Positions 41,061-49,719 of a DNA stretch of 64,000 nucleotides are shown here, one piece after another. Origin of the DNA: an uncultured Bacilli bacterium. Its GTDB lineage: Bacteria > Bacillota_I > Bacilli_A > RFN20 > CAG-449. The stretch spans positions 1-64,000 of the forward strand of contig CANRPC010000005.1 of NCBI GenBank assembly GCA_947632435.1, read 5' to 3'. Both the position numbers and the translations under genes were made by a program. The notes below the pieces were generated by a model. The model was given only the letters and a program-made list of their open reading frames with translations. It was not told the DNA's origin and did not search any database. Every line of letters begins with the position of its first letter. Position 1 is the first letter of the stretch.

Positions 41061-42905
41061 ATGGAGTTAGAAGATGCTTTTATAAAAAAAGTACAATCTT
41101 TAGATCTAAAAAAATTAAAAGAAAAAGAATTAATTGATCTAAGTGAAGAAATTCGAAACTACATTATTTCTTCTTGCAGCGTTAATGGAGGTCATCTCGC
41201 CTCTAATTTAGGAGTTGTGGAATTAACTCTTGCTTTACATCAATTTTTTAATTTCCCAAAAGATAAATTAATTTTTGATGTTGGTCATCAATGTTATACT
41301 CATAAAATTTTAACGGGAAGATCATTATCAAAATTAAGAAAAGAAGATGGCGTTGGAGGCTTTCAAAAGCGTCAAGAATCAATTTATGATCCTTTTGATG
41401 CAGGACATTCTTCAACATCAATTTCTGCGGCTATGGGAATGGCAATACAAAGAGATTTAAAAAAAGAAAAATATGATATAATCGCTGTTATTGGTGATGC
41501 ATCAGTTGCTAATGGTATGGCTTTTGAAGCTTTAAATAATCTTATTGATTTTAATCATAAAATAATTATTGTTATTAATGATAATAATATGTCTATATCT
41601 AATTCCACGGGAGCGATTCACGATTTTTTACAAAAAATTAGAGTTTCTAATAAATATAATAATATGAAGAATCGTTATCAAAGAATTTTATCCAAAAATC
41701 GTTTTACAAAATTTCTGTTTAAAGTTTTAAGAAAAATTAAAAATCGTTTTAAAAGACTTTTATTAAGAAATAATATTTTTGAAATGTTTGGTTGTTATTA
41801 TATTTCTAATGTTAATGGACATGATTTTTCTGAGTTAAAAAAAGCTTTTAAAAAAGCTAAAAAAATTGATTCTTCTGTGGTAATTCATGTTTCGACTGTT
41901 AAAGGCAAGGGATATGAATTTATAAAAGATGAAAATTTATCATCTTGGCATAGTGTCAAACCTTTTGATATTAAAACAGGTAAAAGCAAAGAAATTTTAG
42001 AAGAAAATAAAATATGTTGGTCGGAAGTTTATGCTAATTTATTGACTGAAGAAATTGAAAATGGTTCTTCAATTTTAATTAATCCTGCTACTTTAGTGGG
42101 AAGTAAATTACAAAAATTATATGAAAAAAATAAAAATAAAGTATTTGATGTAGGAATATCTGAAGAGCATGCTTTAACTTTAGCTGCAGGTTTCAGCGCT
42201 TTTAATTCTCATTCTTATGTTTCTATATATTCTTCTTTTATGCAAAGAGCTTATGATCAAATTAATCATGATATTGCAAGATTAAATATTCCTGTAACTT
42301 TGCTTATAGATCGTGCTGGTTTAGTTGGTGAAGATGGAGAAACTCATCAAGGAATATTTGATGAATCATTTTTAATGAATATGCCTAATATGTGTGTATG
42401 TATGGCTAAAGATTATTCCGAGGCTAAAGCTTTATTTAATTTCAGTAAGATTTATCAACATCCTTTAGCTATTCGTTACCCTTTAGGTTGTATTGATAAT
42501 TCTTATATTGAAAAAGAAATAGAATATGGTAAATGGATTAAAGAAAAAGAAGCTTCAAATAAAGACATTGCTTTAATTACTTTTGGTCCAAAATTAACGG
42601 AAATTTTAAATCTTAATTTAGATATTACAATTATAAATGCATTGTTTCAAAAACCATTAGATGAAGAATGTTTAAAAAGCTTATTAAATTATAAAAACAT
42701 TATCGTTTATGATGCATACGCTATTGAAGAAGGTTTTTGTTATCATGTTTTAACTAAACTATATGAATTAGGTTATCGTGATAACATTAAATTATTTGGT
42801 GTTAAAAATGAATTTATTTTAAAAGCATCAATAAAACGTCAAGAAGAAATGAATCATGTTGATATAAATACAATTTATGAATATATAAAATCTTTGAAAG
42901 TTTAA
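41061..42905 (+). CDS. dxs: 1-deoxy-D-xylulose-5-phosphate synthase
   Basis: DXS condenses pyruvate and glyceraldehyde-3-phosphate with thiamine diphosphate, the first step of the MEP isoprenoid pathway. The 614-residue product has NGGHLASNLGVVELT (near 38-52), DVGHQCYTHKILTGR, the ThDP loop VIGDASVANGMAFEALNN (GDG/GDA-type, near 143), SEEHALTLAAGFSA with the catalytic Glu (near 367) and DRAGLVGEDGETHQG. A basic insert (RYQRILSKNRF, NRFKRLLLRNN) lies near 210-235. AAGGAGG precedes the ATG. It implies MEP-route isoprenoids. Confidence 0.95.
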   Translation: MELEDAFIKKVQSLDLKKLKEKELIDLSEEIRNYIISSCSVNGGHLASNLGVVELTLALHQFFNFPKDKLIFDVGHQCYTHKILTGRSLSKLRKEDGVGGFQKRQESIYDPFDAGHSSTSISAAMGMAIQRDLKKEKYDIIAVIGDASVANGMAFEALNNLIDFNHKIIIVINDNNMSISNSTGAIHDFLQKIRVSNKYNNMKNRYQRILSKNRFTKFLFKVLRKIKNRFKRLLLRNNIFEMFGCYYISNVNGHDFSELKKAFKKAKKIDSSVVIHVSTVKGKGYEFIKDENLSSWHSVKPFDIKTGKSKEILEENKICWSEVYANLLTEEIENGSSILINPATLVGSKLQKLYEKNKNKVFDVGISEEHALTLAAGFSAFNSHSYVSIYSSFMQRAYDQINHDIARLNIPVTLLIDRAGLVGEDGETHQGIFDESFLMNMPNMCVCMAKDYSEAKALFNFSKIYQHPLAIRYPLGCIDNSYIEKEIEYGKWIKEKEASNKDIALITFGPKLTEILNLNLDITIINALFQKPLDEECLKSLLNYKNIIVYDAYAIEEGFCYHVLTKLYELGYRDNIKLFGVKNEFILKASIKRQEEMNHVDINTIYEYIKSLKV

Positions 42906-42908
42906 AAA

Positions 42909-44009
42909 ATGATATTTCAATTAGACAAAAAAAACAATCTCGTTACTCTTGCAAATTCTTTATTAAAATATTTTACGAAAAAACAATTTAATGATACTAA
43001 TGAATACCTTGATAATATTTTAAAAAAGAAAAATTATCAAAAAATTGTTGTTATGCTTTTTGATGGCTTAGGAAGTTCAATTTTAGAAAAAAATTTAAAA
43101 GAAACTGATTTTCTTTTAAAAAATGTGAAATTTGAAATAACATCAATTTTTCCACCTACTACGGTCGCAGCGACAAATGCTTTTTTATCAGGAAAATATC
43201 CATCGCAAAATGGATATTTAGGTTGGCAACAATATTTTAAAAATGAAAATAAGATTGTGGAAATGTTTACTAACTATGATTTTGAAAATAAAGTAAAATT
43301 ATCTTATCCTTTACTTTCTGATATTTATTGTTCTTATGAATCAATATTTGATATTGTCAAAAAAGAAACTAATATTAATACTGCTTATTTATTTCCTAGT
43401 TGGATAAAAGATAAAGGCGCAAATGATATTGATGATTTTTTCTTGAAAGCAGATGAAATGCTTAAAGATAATCATAATCATTTTTATTATATGTATTGGC
43501 CTGAACCAGATTCTTTAATTCACCAATATGGAACTAATCATTATTTAGTAAAAGAAAATATAAGAATAATAAATAATAAAATAAAAAAATTAGCTTTAGA
43601 TAATCAAGATAATTTATTTATAGTGCTCTCAGATCATTCTTTAATTGATACAATGCCCTTAAATTTTTTTGCTCATTATGATTTAATTTCTTGTTTAAAA
43701 AGAATGCCTTCGTTAGATTCAAGAGCAATATTTTTTCATGTTAAAGAAGATCAAAAGAAGCGTTTTGAGATACTTTTTGATAAATATTATGGTAAATATT
43801 TCCTTCTAAAAAATAAAAATGACATTCTTAAAGAAGAAATTTTTGGCCCCAAACCTTATCATAAGGAGTTTGAAAATTTTTTGGGTGATTATTTAGCTTT
43901 TACAGATAGTAATTATTATCTTGATTATAAAAATAAAAATTATTTAGCCCAGCATTCAGGCTCATCAAAAGAAGAATTTTTAATAAGTGTCATAATATTA
44001 AATATTTAA
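42909..44009 (+). CDS. Alkaline-phosphatase-superfamily phosphodiesterase
   Basis: A 366-residue enzyme of the type I phosphodiesterase/nucleotide pyrophosphatase group. VVMLFDGLGSSIL (near 47-59) supplies the first metal Asp; FPPTTVAATNAFLSGKYPS (near 80) holds the nucleophile Thr; PEPDSLIHQYG (near 198) and FIVLSDHSLIDT (near 238) provide Asp-x3-His and Asp-His ligands; LAQHSGSSKEE supplies the last His. There is no signal peptide, so it is cytosolic. It lies 3 bp after dxs, and the two may be cotranscribed. Substrate unknown. Confidence 0.85.
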   Translation: MIFQLDKKNNLVTLANSLLKYFTKKQFNDTNEYLDNILKKKNYQKIVVMLFDGLGSSILEKNLKETDFLLKNVKFEITSIFPPTTVAATNAFLSGKYPSQNGYLGWQQYFKNENKIVEMFTNYDFENKVKLSYPLLSDIYCSYESIFDIVKKETNINTAYLFPSWIKDKGANDIDDFFLKADEMLKDNHNHFYYMYWPEPDSLIHQYGTNHYLVKENIRIINNKIKKLALDNQDNLFIVLSDHSLIDTMPLNFFAHYDLISCLKRMPSLDSRAIFFHVKEDQKKRFEILFDKYYGKYFLLKNKNDILKEEIFGPKPYHKEFENFLGDYLAFTDSNYYLDYKNKNYLAQHSGSSKEEFLISVIILNI

Positions 44010-44518
44010 GCGTAATCAGGTAATAACTCTTGAGCCTTTTTAACTATTTCTTTAAGTGCAATTCTGACTTTATAATCAGAAAGCTTATATTTCTTAGATA
44101 ATTTTTGTACTGACATCTCATAAACATAATAGTCAATTAAAATATTAAATTCAAACTTGTTAAGTACTAGTTTTAAGTCAAAAACTAAAGAATTATGATA
44201 TTCAACATATCCTACATCGGGCATTTCATTTTGATAGATATGGCGATTATATTTTTTTAAAAAATTTACACATTCATTTCTACCAATACGAAATAACCAT
44301 GTCTTAAAAGAACAAATATTAGGATCATATAAATCGATTTTATAATATGCCGCGCGAACAAATGCATCATTTGCTATCTCTTTGACTAAATCATATTGCA
44401 AATGGAAATTATCTATTAAAAACAAGCATAATTGATTTATATATTCTTTTCTTATTTTATCATAAGTTTCTTCATCATGTTTTTTTAATAAAATAAAATC
44501 TTTTTTTGTAAATTTCAT
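44006..44518 (-). CDS. Sigma-70-family RNA polymerase sigma factor
   Basis: A small alternative sigma factor of 170 residues with region 2 (VKEIANDAFVRAAYYKI, ICSFKTWLFRIGRNECVNFL, residues 46-87) and a region 4 HTH (MSVQKLSKKYKLSDYKVRIALKEIVKK, near 133-160). It has the two-domain plan of ECF factors, but no anti-sigma gene is beside it. A minus-strand promoter TTGTTC-16-TAAAAT lies at 44582-44555, and an exact Spo0A-box 17-mer sits 25 bp upstream of its -35. A SigH-like role downstream of Spo0A is an attractive but unproven reading. Confidence 0.85.
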   Translation of the reverse strand: MKFTKKDFILLKKHDEETYDKIRKEYINQLCLFLIDNFHLQYDLVKEIANDAFVRAAYYKIDLYDPNICSFKTWLFRIGRNECVNFLKKYNRHIYQNEMPDVGYVEYHNSLVFDLKLVLNKFEFNILIDYYVYEMSVQKLSKKYKLSDYKVRIALKEIVKKAQELLPDYA

Positions 44519-44600
44519 TTTAGTTTTACTCCCTAAATATAAATATAAACAAAAATTTTATAAAAAAGTGGTAATAGAACAACTTGGTCTAATAAATTGC

Positions 44601-44617
44601 ATTTTTTGTCGAAAATT
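44601..44617 (+). promoter_or_regulatory. Candidate Spo0A box between the sigma factor and murC
   Basis: ATTTTTTGTCGAAAATT, identical over 17 bases to the site at 21794, with core TGTCGAA at 44607-44613. It lies in the 202-bp divergent region between the sigma-factor gene and murC. Confidence 0.6.
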
Positions 44618-44720
44618 TAAAAAAATTATTGACAAATAAAAAAATTTGAAGCATTTTAGAAAGCAAAATTGTTAAAAATATATTTTTTTAAACTTGCATA
44701 TAATGTTATGGTGATTAGAT

Positions 44721-45917
44721 ATGAAATATTATTTTGTGGGTATTAAAGGCTCAGGTATGTCTTCACTTGCAAAAATTTTATTATCTTTAAATGAAGAAGT
44801 AAGAGGTTGTGATTATCTAGAAACTTTTTATACCGAAAATGGGCTAGAAAATATTAAAATAGATAATTTAAATAATTATTTATTATCTAAAGAATATATT
44901 TATATAATAGGGAATGCTTTTGTAAATCATGAAATAGTAACTGCAATAAAAAATAATTATCAATATTATACATATCCTGAATTTATCAAAAATTATTTTC
45001 AAAAATATATTTTTATTGCTATATCTGGAAGTCATGGTAAAACCCAAACCACTAAATTGCTTGCCCATATTCTAGATCATAGTATTGGGCTAATAGGTGA
45101 TGGTAGTTTTAAAGTTGATGATAATCCTAAATATTTTTTATTAGAGGCTTGTGAATATAAAAATACATTTTTAAATTATAATCCTGATATATCTTTAATA
45201 TTGAATGTTGATTATGACCATGTTGATTTTTTTAAAACAGAAGAAGATTATCAATTGGCTTTTATAAATTTTATGAAAAAAAGTAAGATATGTATTATTA
45301 ATAGCACAGATTGTAAAATTAATTATCAAGATGCTATAACTTATTCTAAAAAAGATTTTAAATATCAAAACGGAATTATTAATATTAATAATCAAGATTT
45401 TAAACTTCCATTTAAGGGTGAAAAATTTGCTGAAAATTTTATGGGTATTTATAAAATTTTAAAGCTGTTAAATGTTGATGATAACTTAATAAAAGAAAAA
45501 TTAAAAACTTATAAAGGGGCTAAAAGAAGGTATGAAATAAAAATAGAAGATAGCCAAATAATAATATCAGATTATGCTCATCATCCTAATGAAATTAAAA
45601 CAATGTATGAAGCATTAAAAGAAGAATATAAAGATAAAAAATTAGTGGTAATTTTTGAACCACATACAATTACAAGACTTGAAAAATTTATAAAAGAATA
45701 TAAAAATGTATTAAGTTTATTTGATGAAACATATTTATATAAATTATTTACTAGTGTAAGAGAAATTTATAATGTAGATAAAGTAAATTATCTATATGAT
45801 TACTTAACTTATAAAGTTTATAATACTTCAATTAAAAATAAATTAAAAAAAGAAAAAAATATTGTTATAGCGTTTTTAGGCGCGGGAAATATTGATAAAG
45901 AATTTCAAAATTATTAA
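44721..45917 (+). CDS. murC: UDP-N-acetylmuramate--L-alanine ligase
   Basis: MurC adds L-Ala to UDP-MurNAc, the first peptide step of peptidoglycan precursors. The 398-residue product starts with FVGIKGSGMSSLAKILL (UDP-binding loop), has the ATP loop AISGSHGKTQTTKLL (near 103-117), LNVDYDHVDFF, GAKRRYEI and DYAHHPNEIKTMYEAL. It is somewhat shorter than typical MurC (about 430-460), with compact central loops. GGTGATT precedes the ATG and a TATAAT lies at 44699. It is a single gene in front of the U32 gene. Confidence 0.9.
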   Translation: MKYYFVGIKGSGMSSLAKILLSLNEEVRGCDYLETFYTENGLENIKIDNLNNYLLSKEYIYIIGNAFVNHEIVTAIKNNYQYYTYPEFIKNYFQKYIFIAISGSHGKTQTTKLLAHILDHSIGLIGDGSFKVDDNPKYFLLEACEYKNTFLNYNPDISLILNVDYDHVDFFKTEEDYQLAFINFMKKSKICIINSTDCKINYQDAITYSKKDFKYQNGIININNQDFKLPFKGEKFAENFMGIYKILKLLNVDDNLIKEKLKTYKGAKRRYEIKIEDSQIIISDYAHHPNEIKTMYEALKEEYKDKKLVVIFEPHTITRLEKFIKEYKNVLSLFDETYLYKLFTSVREIYNVDKVNYLYDYLTYKVYNTSIKNKLKKEKNIVIAFLGAGNIDKEFQNY

Positions 45918-45986
45918 ATAACTATTAAAATTTATCTTTATATAATTTAAACAAAAAATACTTTATAATGGATAAGGGGATCTTAT

Positions 45987-48242
45987 ATGGAATTACTTGC
46001 TCCTTGCTCATCTATAGAAACTTTTTATGCTGCGATAAATGCAGGTGCTGATGCAATTTATTTAGGAGGAAAAAATTTTTCCGCGCGCGCATATGCACCA
46101 AATTTTGAATATGAAGAAATAAAATTTTGTATTGATAAAGCACATGAATTAAATGTTAAAGTTTATATTACTGTAAATACATTATTATTTGAAGATGAAT
46201 TTGATGAATGCTTTCAAGAATGTGAAAAATATATTGCTTTAGGTTCGGATGCTTTAATAATTCAAGATATTGGCCTTATTTATAAATTGCATTTATGTTA
46301 TCCAAATTATCCTTTACATGCTTCAACTCAACTTAATGTTCATGATCTAAAAGGAGCGCTTGCCTTAAAAAAATTAGGTGTTAAACGTATAGTTTTAGCA
46401 AGAGAATCAAATCTTTCTTTAGCTAAAGAAATTTCCGAAAAATTGCATTTAGAAGTAGAAATATTTGTTCATGGAGCATTATGTGTTTCTTGTTCAGGAC
46501 AATGTCTTATGTCTTCATTTATTGGCAATAGATCAGGAAATCGTGGTAGATGCGCTCAACCTTGTCGTTTAGAAGGGAAAATAATAAAAGATGATCAACA
46601 AATGGATGTAAATTATCCCTTATCAATGAAAGATTTATGTACTTTAGAAGAATTATCGAAAATAAAAAATTCTTCTTATTCATTAAAAATTGAAGGAAGA
46701 ATGAAAAGTGCAGAATATATTTATCATACAGTAAAAGCATATAAAGAGGTATTAACAAACGAAAAAGTAGATTTAAAGCCATTAAAGGATAAATTATTAT
46801 TAACTTTTAATCGAGGTTATACTAAAGGCTTTCTTTTTGATGAAAAAAGAAATATGACATTAAATCAAAATTCATCCTCTCATCTAGGAAAAGAAATTGG
46901 AAAAGTAACAAAAGTAACAAGAAATTCCTTTTATTTAAAGTTGATAGATGATTTATCTTTACATGATGGTTTAAGAGATTTAAATGCCAATAAGGGCTTT
47001 TTATTGACACATTTTAAGATAAATGGTAAAGATGTTCATTTTGCTTCAAAAGGTAATTCTGTTGAAATTATTACTAAAATAAATAATGTAAAAATAAACG
47101 ATGTAATTGTAAAAACAAAATCTGAAGAATTACAAAAAGAACTTCAACAAGCATTAAGAACAAAACGTTTTGTAAATTTAGAAGCTTATTTTTATGCTCA
47201 TTTAAATGAAGGAATGGTTTTAACACTTATGGAGGATGATTTAATATGTTCAGTTAAATCAGAATATAAATTAACAAAAAGTAAAACAATTTCTCTTTCT
47301 AAAGCTGAAATAGAAAAAATTTTGAATAAATCTATGGATTATCCTTTTAAATTAACCAAGATTAATTTTGAAATCGAGGAAGGCTTATTTTATCCCTTAA
47401 AAGAAATCAATGAATTAAGAAGAAATGCTTATCAAGCTTTTTCCAAAATGAAAATTGAAAAATATAAAAATTTATATAAAAAAGTTAATTACAAAGAATC
47501 ATTTATTTCTTCTTATCCTATCTATAATGAAATTGCTTCATCATATAAAGAAGAACAACTTAAAATATTAATAAAGTACCCATTTTCAAAGATTTATGTT
47601 CCAAGTGAATTATATATAAAATACCATGCTTTAGATACAAGAATTTCTCTTCTAGAAAAAAGAATGGGAAAAAATTTAGGTGAAGATAAATCTTCTTTAA
47701 GTCCATATTTAACTATTGATTCGAAAATTCTTTCAAGTTATGGCAATATTACAAATCATGAAGCTTATAAAGCCGCATTAAAATCAAATTACGAAGGTGT
47801 AATTTTATCTTATGAATTAAACTTTGAAAAAGCATTATCTTTGAAAAAAAATTTAGAAAAAGAAAATTTCCCACATTTAAATATCTTTTATCCAATTTAT
47901 GGGCATATTGAATATATGCTTTTAAAATCATGTATGGTATCAAGCTTAGAAAAGACAAAAGAAAAATGTGGTTTATGCAAAAAGCATCAATATTTTTATC
48001 AAGATCGTTTAGGAATTAATTATCCATTAATTTTTGATAATGAATGTTATACTAAAATTCTTTCTCCTTTACCATTGTCGTTAATCAAAAAGAAGAAAAT
48101 TATTAAAGAAAATTTTATTCCATATTTTTCTTTTACTATTGAAGATGAAAAAATGGTTGAAAAAGTATTAAATTCATATTTTTTTGATCAAGATGAAGAT
48201 TTTCCTTCATTTGAAGGGCATTTTTATAAATCTCCTTTATAA
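45987..48242 (+). CDS. U32-family protein (RlhA-like)
   Basis: A 751-residue U32 protein. The N-terminal half has the signature ELLAPCSSIETFYAAINAGADAIYLG and HGALCVSCSGQCLMSSFIGN then GNRGRCAQPCRLEG (near 160-195), with four Cys that bind an iron-sulfur cluster in characterised members. The C-terminal half is the long extension found in RlhA-type proteins, which hydroxylate a cytidine in 23S rRNA using prephenate-derived oxygen chemistry; prephenate supply in this organism is unknown. Older annotation would call it a peptidase or collagenase. The ATG follows AAGGGGAT. Confidence 0.85.
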   Translation: MELLAPCSSIETFYAAINAGADAIYLGGKNFSARAYAPNFEYEEIKFCIDKAHELNVKVYITVNTLLFEDEFDECFQECEKYIALGSDALIIQDIGLIYKLHLCYPNYPLHASTQLNVHDLKGALALKKLGVKRIVLARESNLSLAKEISEKLHLEVEIFVHGALCVSCSGQCLMSSFIGNRSGNRGRCAQPCRLEGKIIKDDQQMDVNYPLSMKDLCTLEELSKIKNSSYSLKIEGRMKSAEYIYHTVKAYKEVLTNEKVDLKPLKDKLLLTFNRGYTKGFLFDEKRNMTLNQNSSSHLGKEIGKVTKVTRNSFYLKLIDDLSLHDGLRDLNANKGFLLTHFKINGKDVHFASKGNSVEIITKINNVKINDVIVKTKSEELQKELQQALRTKRFVNLEAYFYAHLNEGMVLTLMEDDLICSVKSEYKLTKSKTISLSKAEIEKILNKSMDYPFKLTKINFEIEEGLFYPLKEINELRRNAYQAFSKMKIEKYKNLYKKVNYKESFISSYPIYNEIASSYKEEQLKILIKYPFSKIYVPSELYIKYHALDTRISLLEKRMGKNLGEDKSSLSPYLTIDSKILSSYGNITNHEAYKAALKSNYEGVILSYELNFEKALSLKKNLEKENFPHLNIFYPIYGHIEYMLLKSCMVSSLEKTKEKCGLCKKHQYFYQDRLGINYPLIFDNECYTKILSPLPLSLIKKKKIIKENFIPYFSFTIEDEKMVEKVLNSYFFDQDEDFPSFEGHFYKSPL

Positions 48243-48257
48243 AATTTTAATTTCAAA

Positions 48258-48290
48258 AAAAATACAGTGATAAGTTTTCACTGTATTTTT
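48258..48290. terminator. Bidirectional terminator between the U32 gene and ackA
   Basis: AAAAATACAGTGA (48258-48270) pairs perfectly with TCACTGTATTTTT (48278-48290), with A- and T-runs on both sides serving both convergent genes. Confidence 0.85.
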
Positions 48291-48313
48291 TGTTTATAGA
48301 TAAATTTATTTTA

Positions 48314-49513
48314 TTAAACGTGAAGTAATCTAACAATATCTCTTGCAATCATGACTTCTTCATCAGTTGGAATAACCACAACTTTTATTTTGCTATCAAT
48401 TGTAGAAATAATTCCTTCTTTACCACGAATCATTTCATCATTTAAAGCTTTGGAAATTTGTATTGAAAATGCATCTTTTAATTCATCGCAAATTAATTCC
48501 CGATATTCCGCTCCATTTTCTCCAACGCCTGCAGAGAATATAATTAAATCACAACCGCCTAAACGAACATAATATTGTCCGATGTAATCTGCGATTCTTC
48601 TAATGTACATATCAATTGCAAGTTGCGCTCTTTTGTTGCCATTTTTAGCTGCAGCATAGACATCACGAGTATCATTTGAGATACCTGAAATACCTAATAA
48701 GCCAGATTTTTTATTAAACTCTTGATATAATTCTTCTGCAGATTTTCCAGTACATTTTACTAAATATGGCATGACAGATGGATCGATATCTCCAGTTCTA
48801 GTTCCCATCATAATTCCAGCAAGTGGGGTAAGCCCCATAGATGTTGCAACACATTTACCATCTTTTATCGCGCATAAAGAAGCACCTGAACCAATATGAC
48901 AAGAAATAATACGGGCATTCTTTTTACCATCGAGATATTTTAAAGCTGTTTCCGCTAAATATTTATGTGATGTACCATGAGCTCCATATCTTCTTACCAT
49001 ATATTTTTCATAATATTCATAAGGGCAAGCATACATATAATCTTCTGGTGCCATTGTTTGATGGAAAGCGGTATCAAAAACCGCGATTTGACCAACCTCT
49101 GGCAAAGCTTTTTTGAATGCATTATAACCAATTAAATGAGCAGCATTATGAAGTGGTGCTAATGGAATTAATGAAGCGATGATTTTTTCTGTTTCATCAT
49201 TAAAAATTGCAGAATCGGCAAAATAATGACCACCTTGAACAATACGATGACCAACACCTTTAATTTCTTCTAATTTTTTGACAATTCCTTCTTTTAAAAG
49301 TGATTCAAGTAACAAATTTACGGCGACTGAATGATCCTCGAATGGTCTTTCTAATTCAATATTTTCTTTTCCTGGTTGTTTTAAAATAAATTTTCCTTGA
49401 GGTTCACCAATTCTTTCAATTAAACCAGAACAAATTATTTTTTCTTCAGGCATTTCATAAAGTTTAAACTTTAAAGATGAACTGCCTGCATTAACGGCAA
49501 ATACTTTTGACAT
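48314..49513 (-). CDS. ackA: Acetate kinase
   Basis: AckA makes ATP and acetate from acetyl phosphate, the energy-yielding end of acetate fermentation. The 399-residue product has VFAVNAGSSSLKFKLYEM at the start, VFDTAFHQTMAP (near 148), YGAHGTSHKYLA (near 175) and HIGSGASLCAIKDG (near 206), covering the phosphate, acetate and ATP sites. It is full length. AAGGAG precedes the ATG. pta is not adjacent. It suggests fermentative energy metabolism. Confidence 0.96.
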   Translation of the reverse strand: MSKVFAVNAGSSSLKFKLYEMPEEKIICSGLIERIGEPQGKFILKQPGKENIELERPFEDHSVAVNLLLESLLKEGIVKKLEEIKGVGHRIVQGGHYFADSAIFNDETEKIIASLIPLAPLHNAAHLIGYNAFKKALPEVGQIAVFDTAFHQTMAPEDYMYACPYEYYEKYMVRRYGAHGTSHKYLAETALKYLDGKKNARIISCHIGSGASLCAIKDGKCVATSMGLTPLAGIMMGTRTGDIDPSVMPYLVKCTGKSAEELYQEFNKKSGLLGISGISNDTRDVYAAAKNGNKRAQLAIDMYIRRIADYIGQYYVRLGGCDLIIFSAGVGENGAEYRELICDELKDAFSIQISKALNDEMIRGKEGIISTIDSKIKVVVIPTDEEVMIARDIVRLLHV

Positions 49514-49719
49514 ATTTTATTAATTCTCCTTACTCAATAATTTTATATCTATCAAATTTTATTTGCAAATAAAGTTAATATTTTAATGCAAATTGAATAT
49601 TTACTTTTAGATAAATAATATTAATAATGCTAAATTGAACTCATTTCACTAGAAAAAGCGTTTATTTTTAAATAAAAAATTGTTAAAATGATTTTGACAA
49701 GGAAGGAAATAGATTATTA

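Noticed and set aside
44883-47958. Minus-strand ORFs inside murC and the U32 gene (44883, 45195, 46519, 46822, 47749)
   Set aside because: Shadows of long conserved genes; Phe/Leu/Ile/Tyr-rich composition typical of antisense frames in AT-rich DNA.
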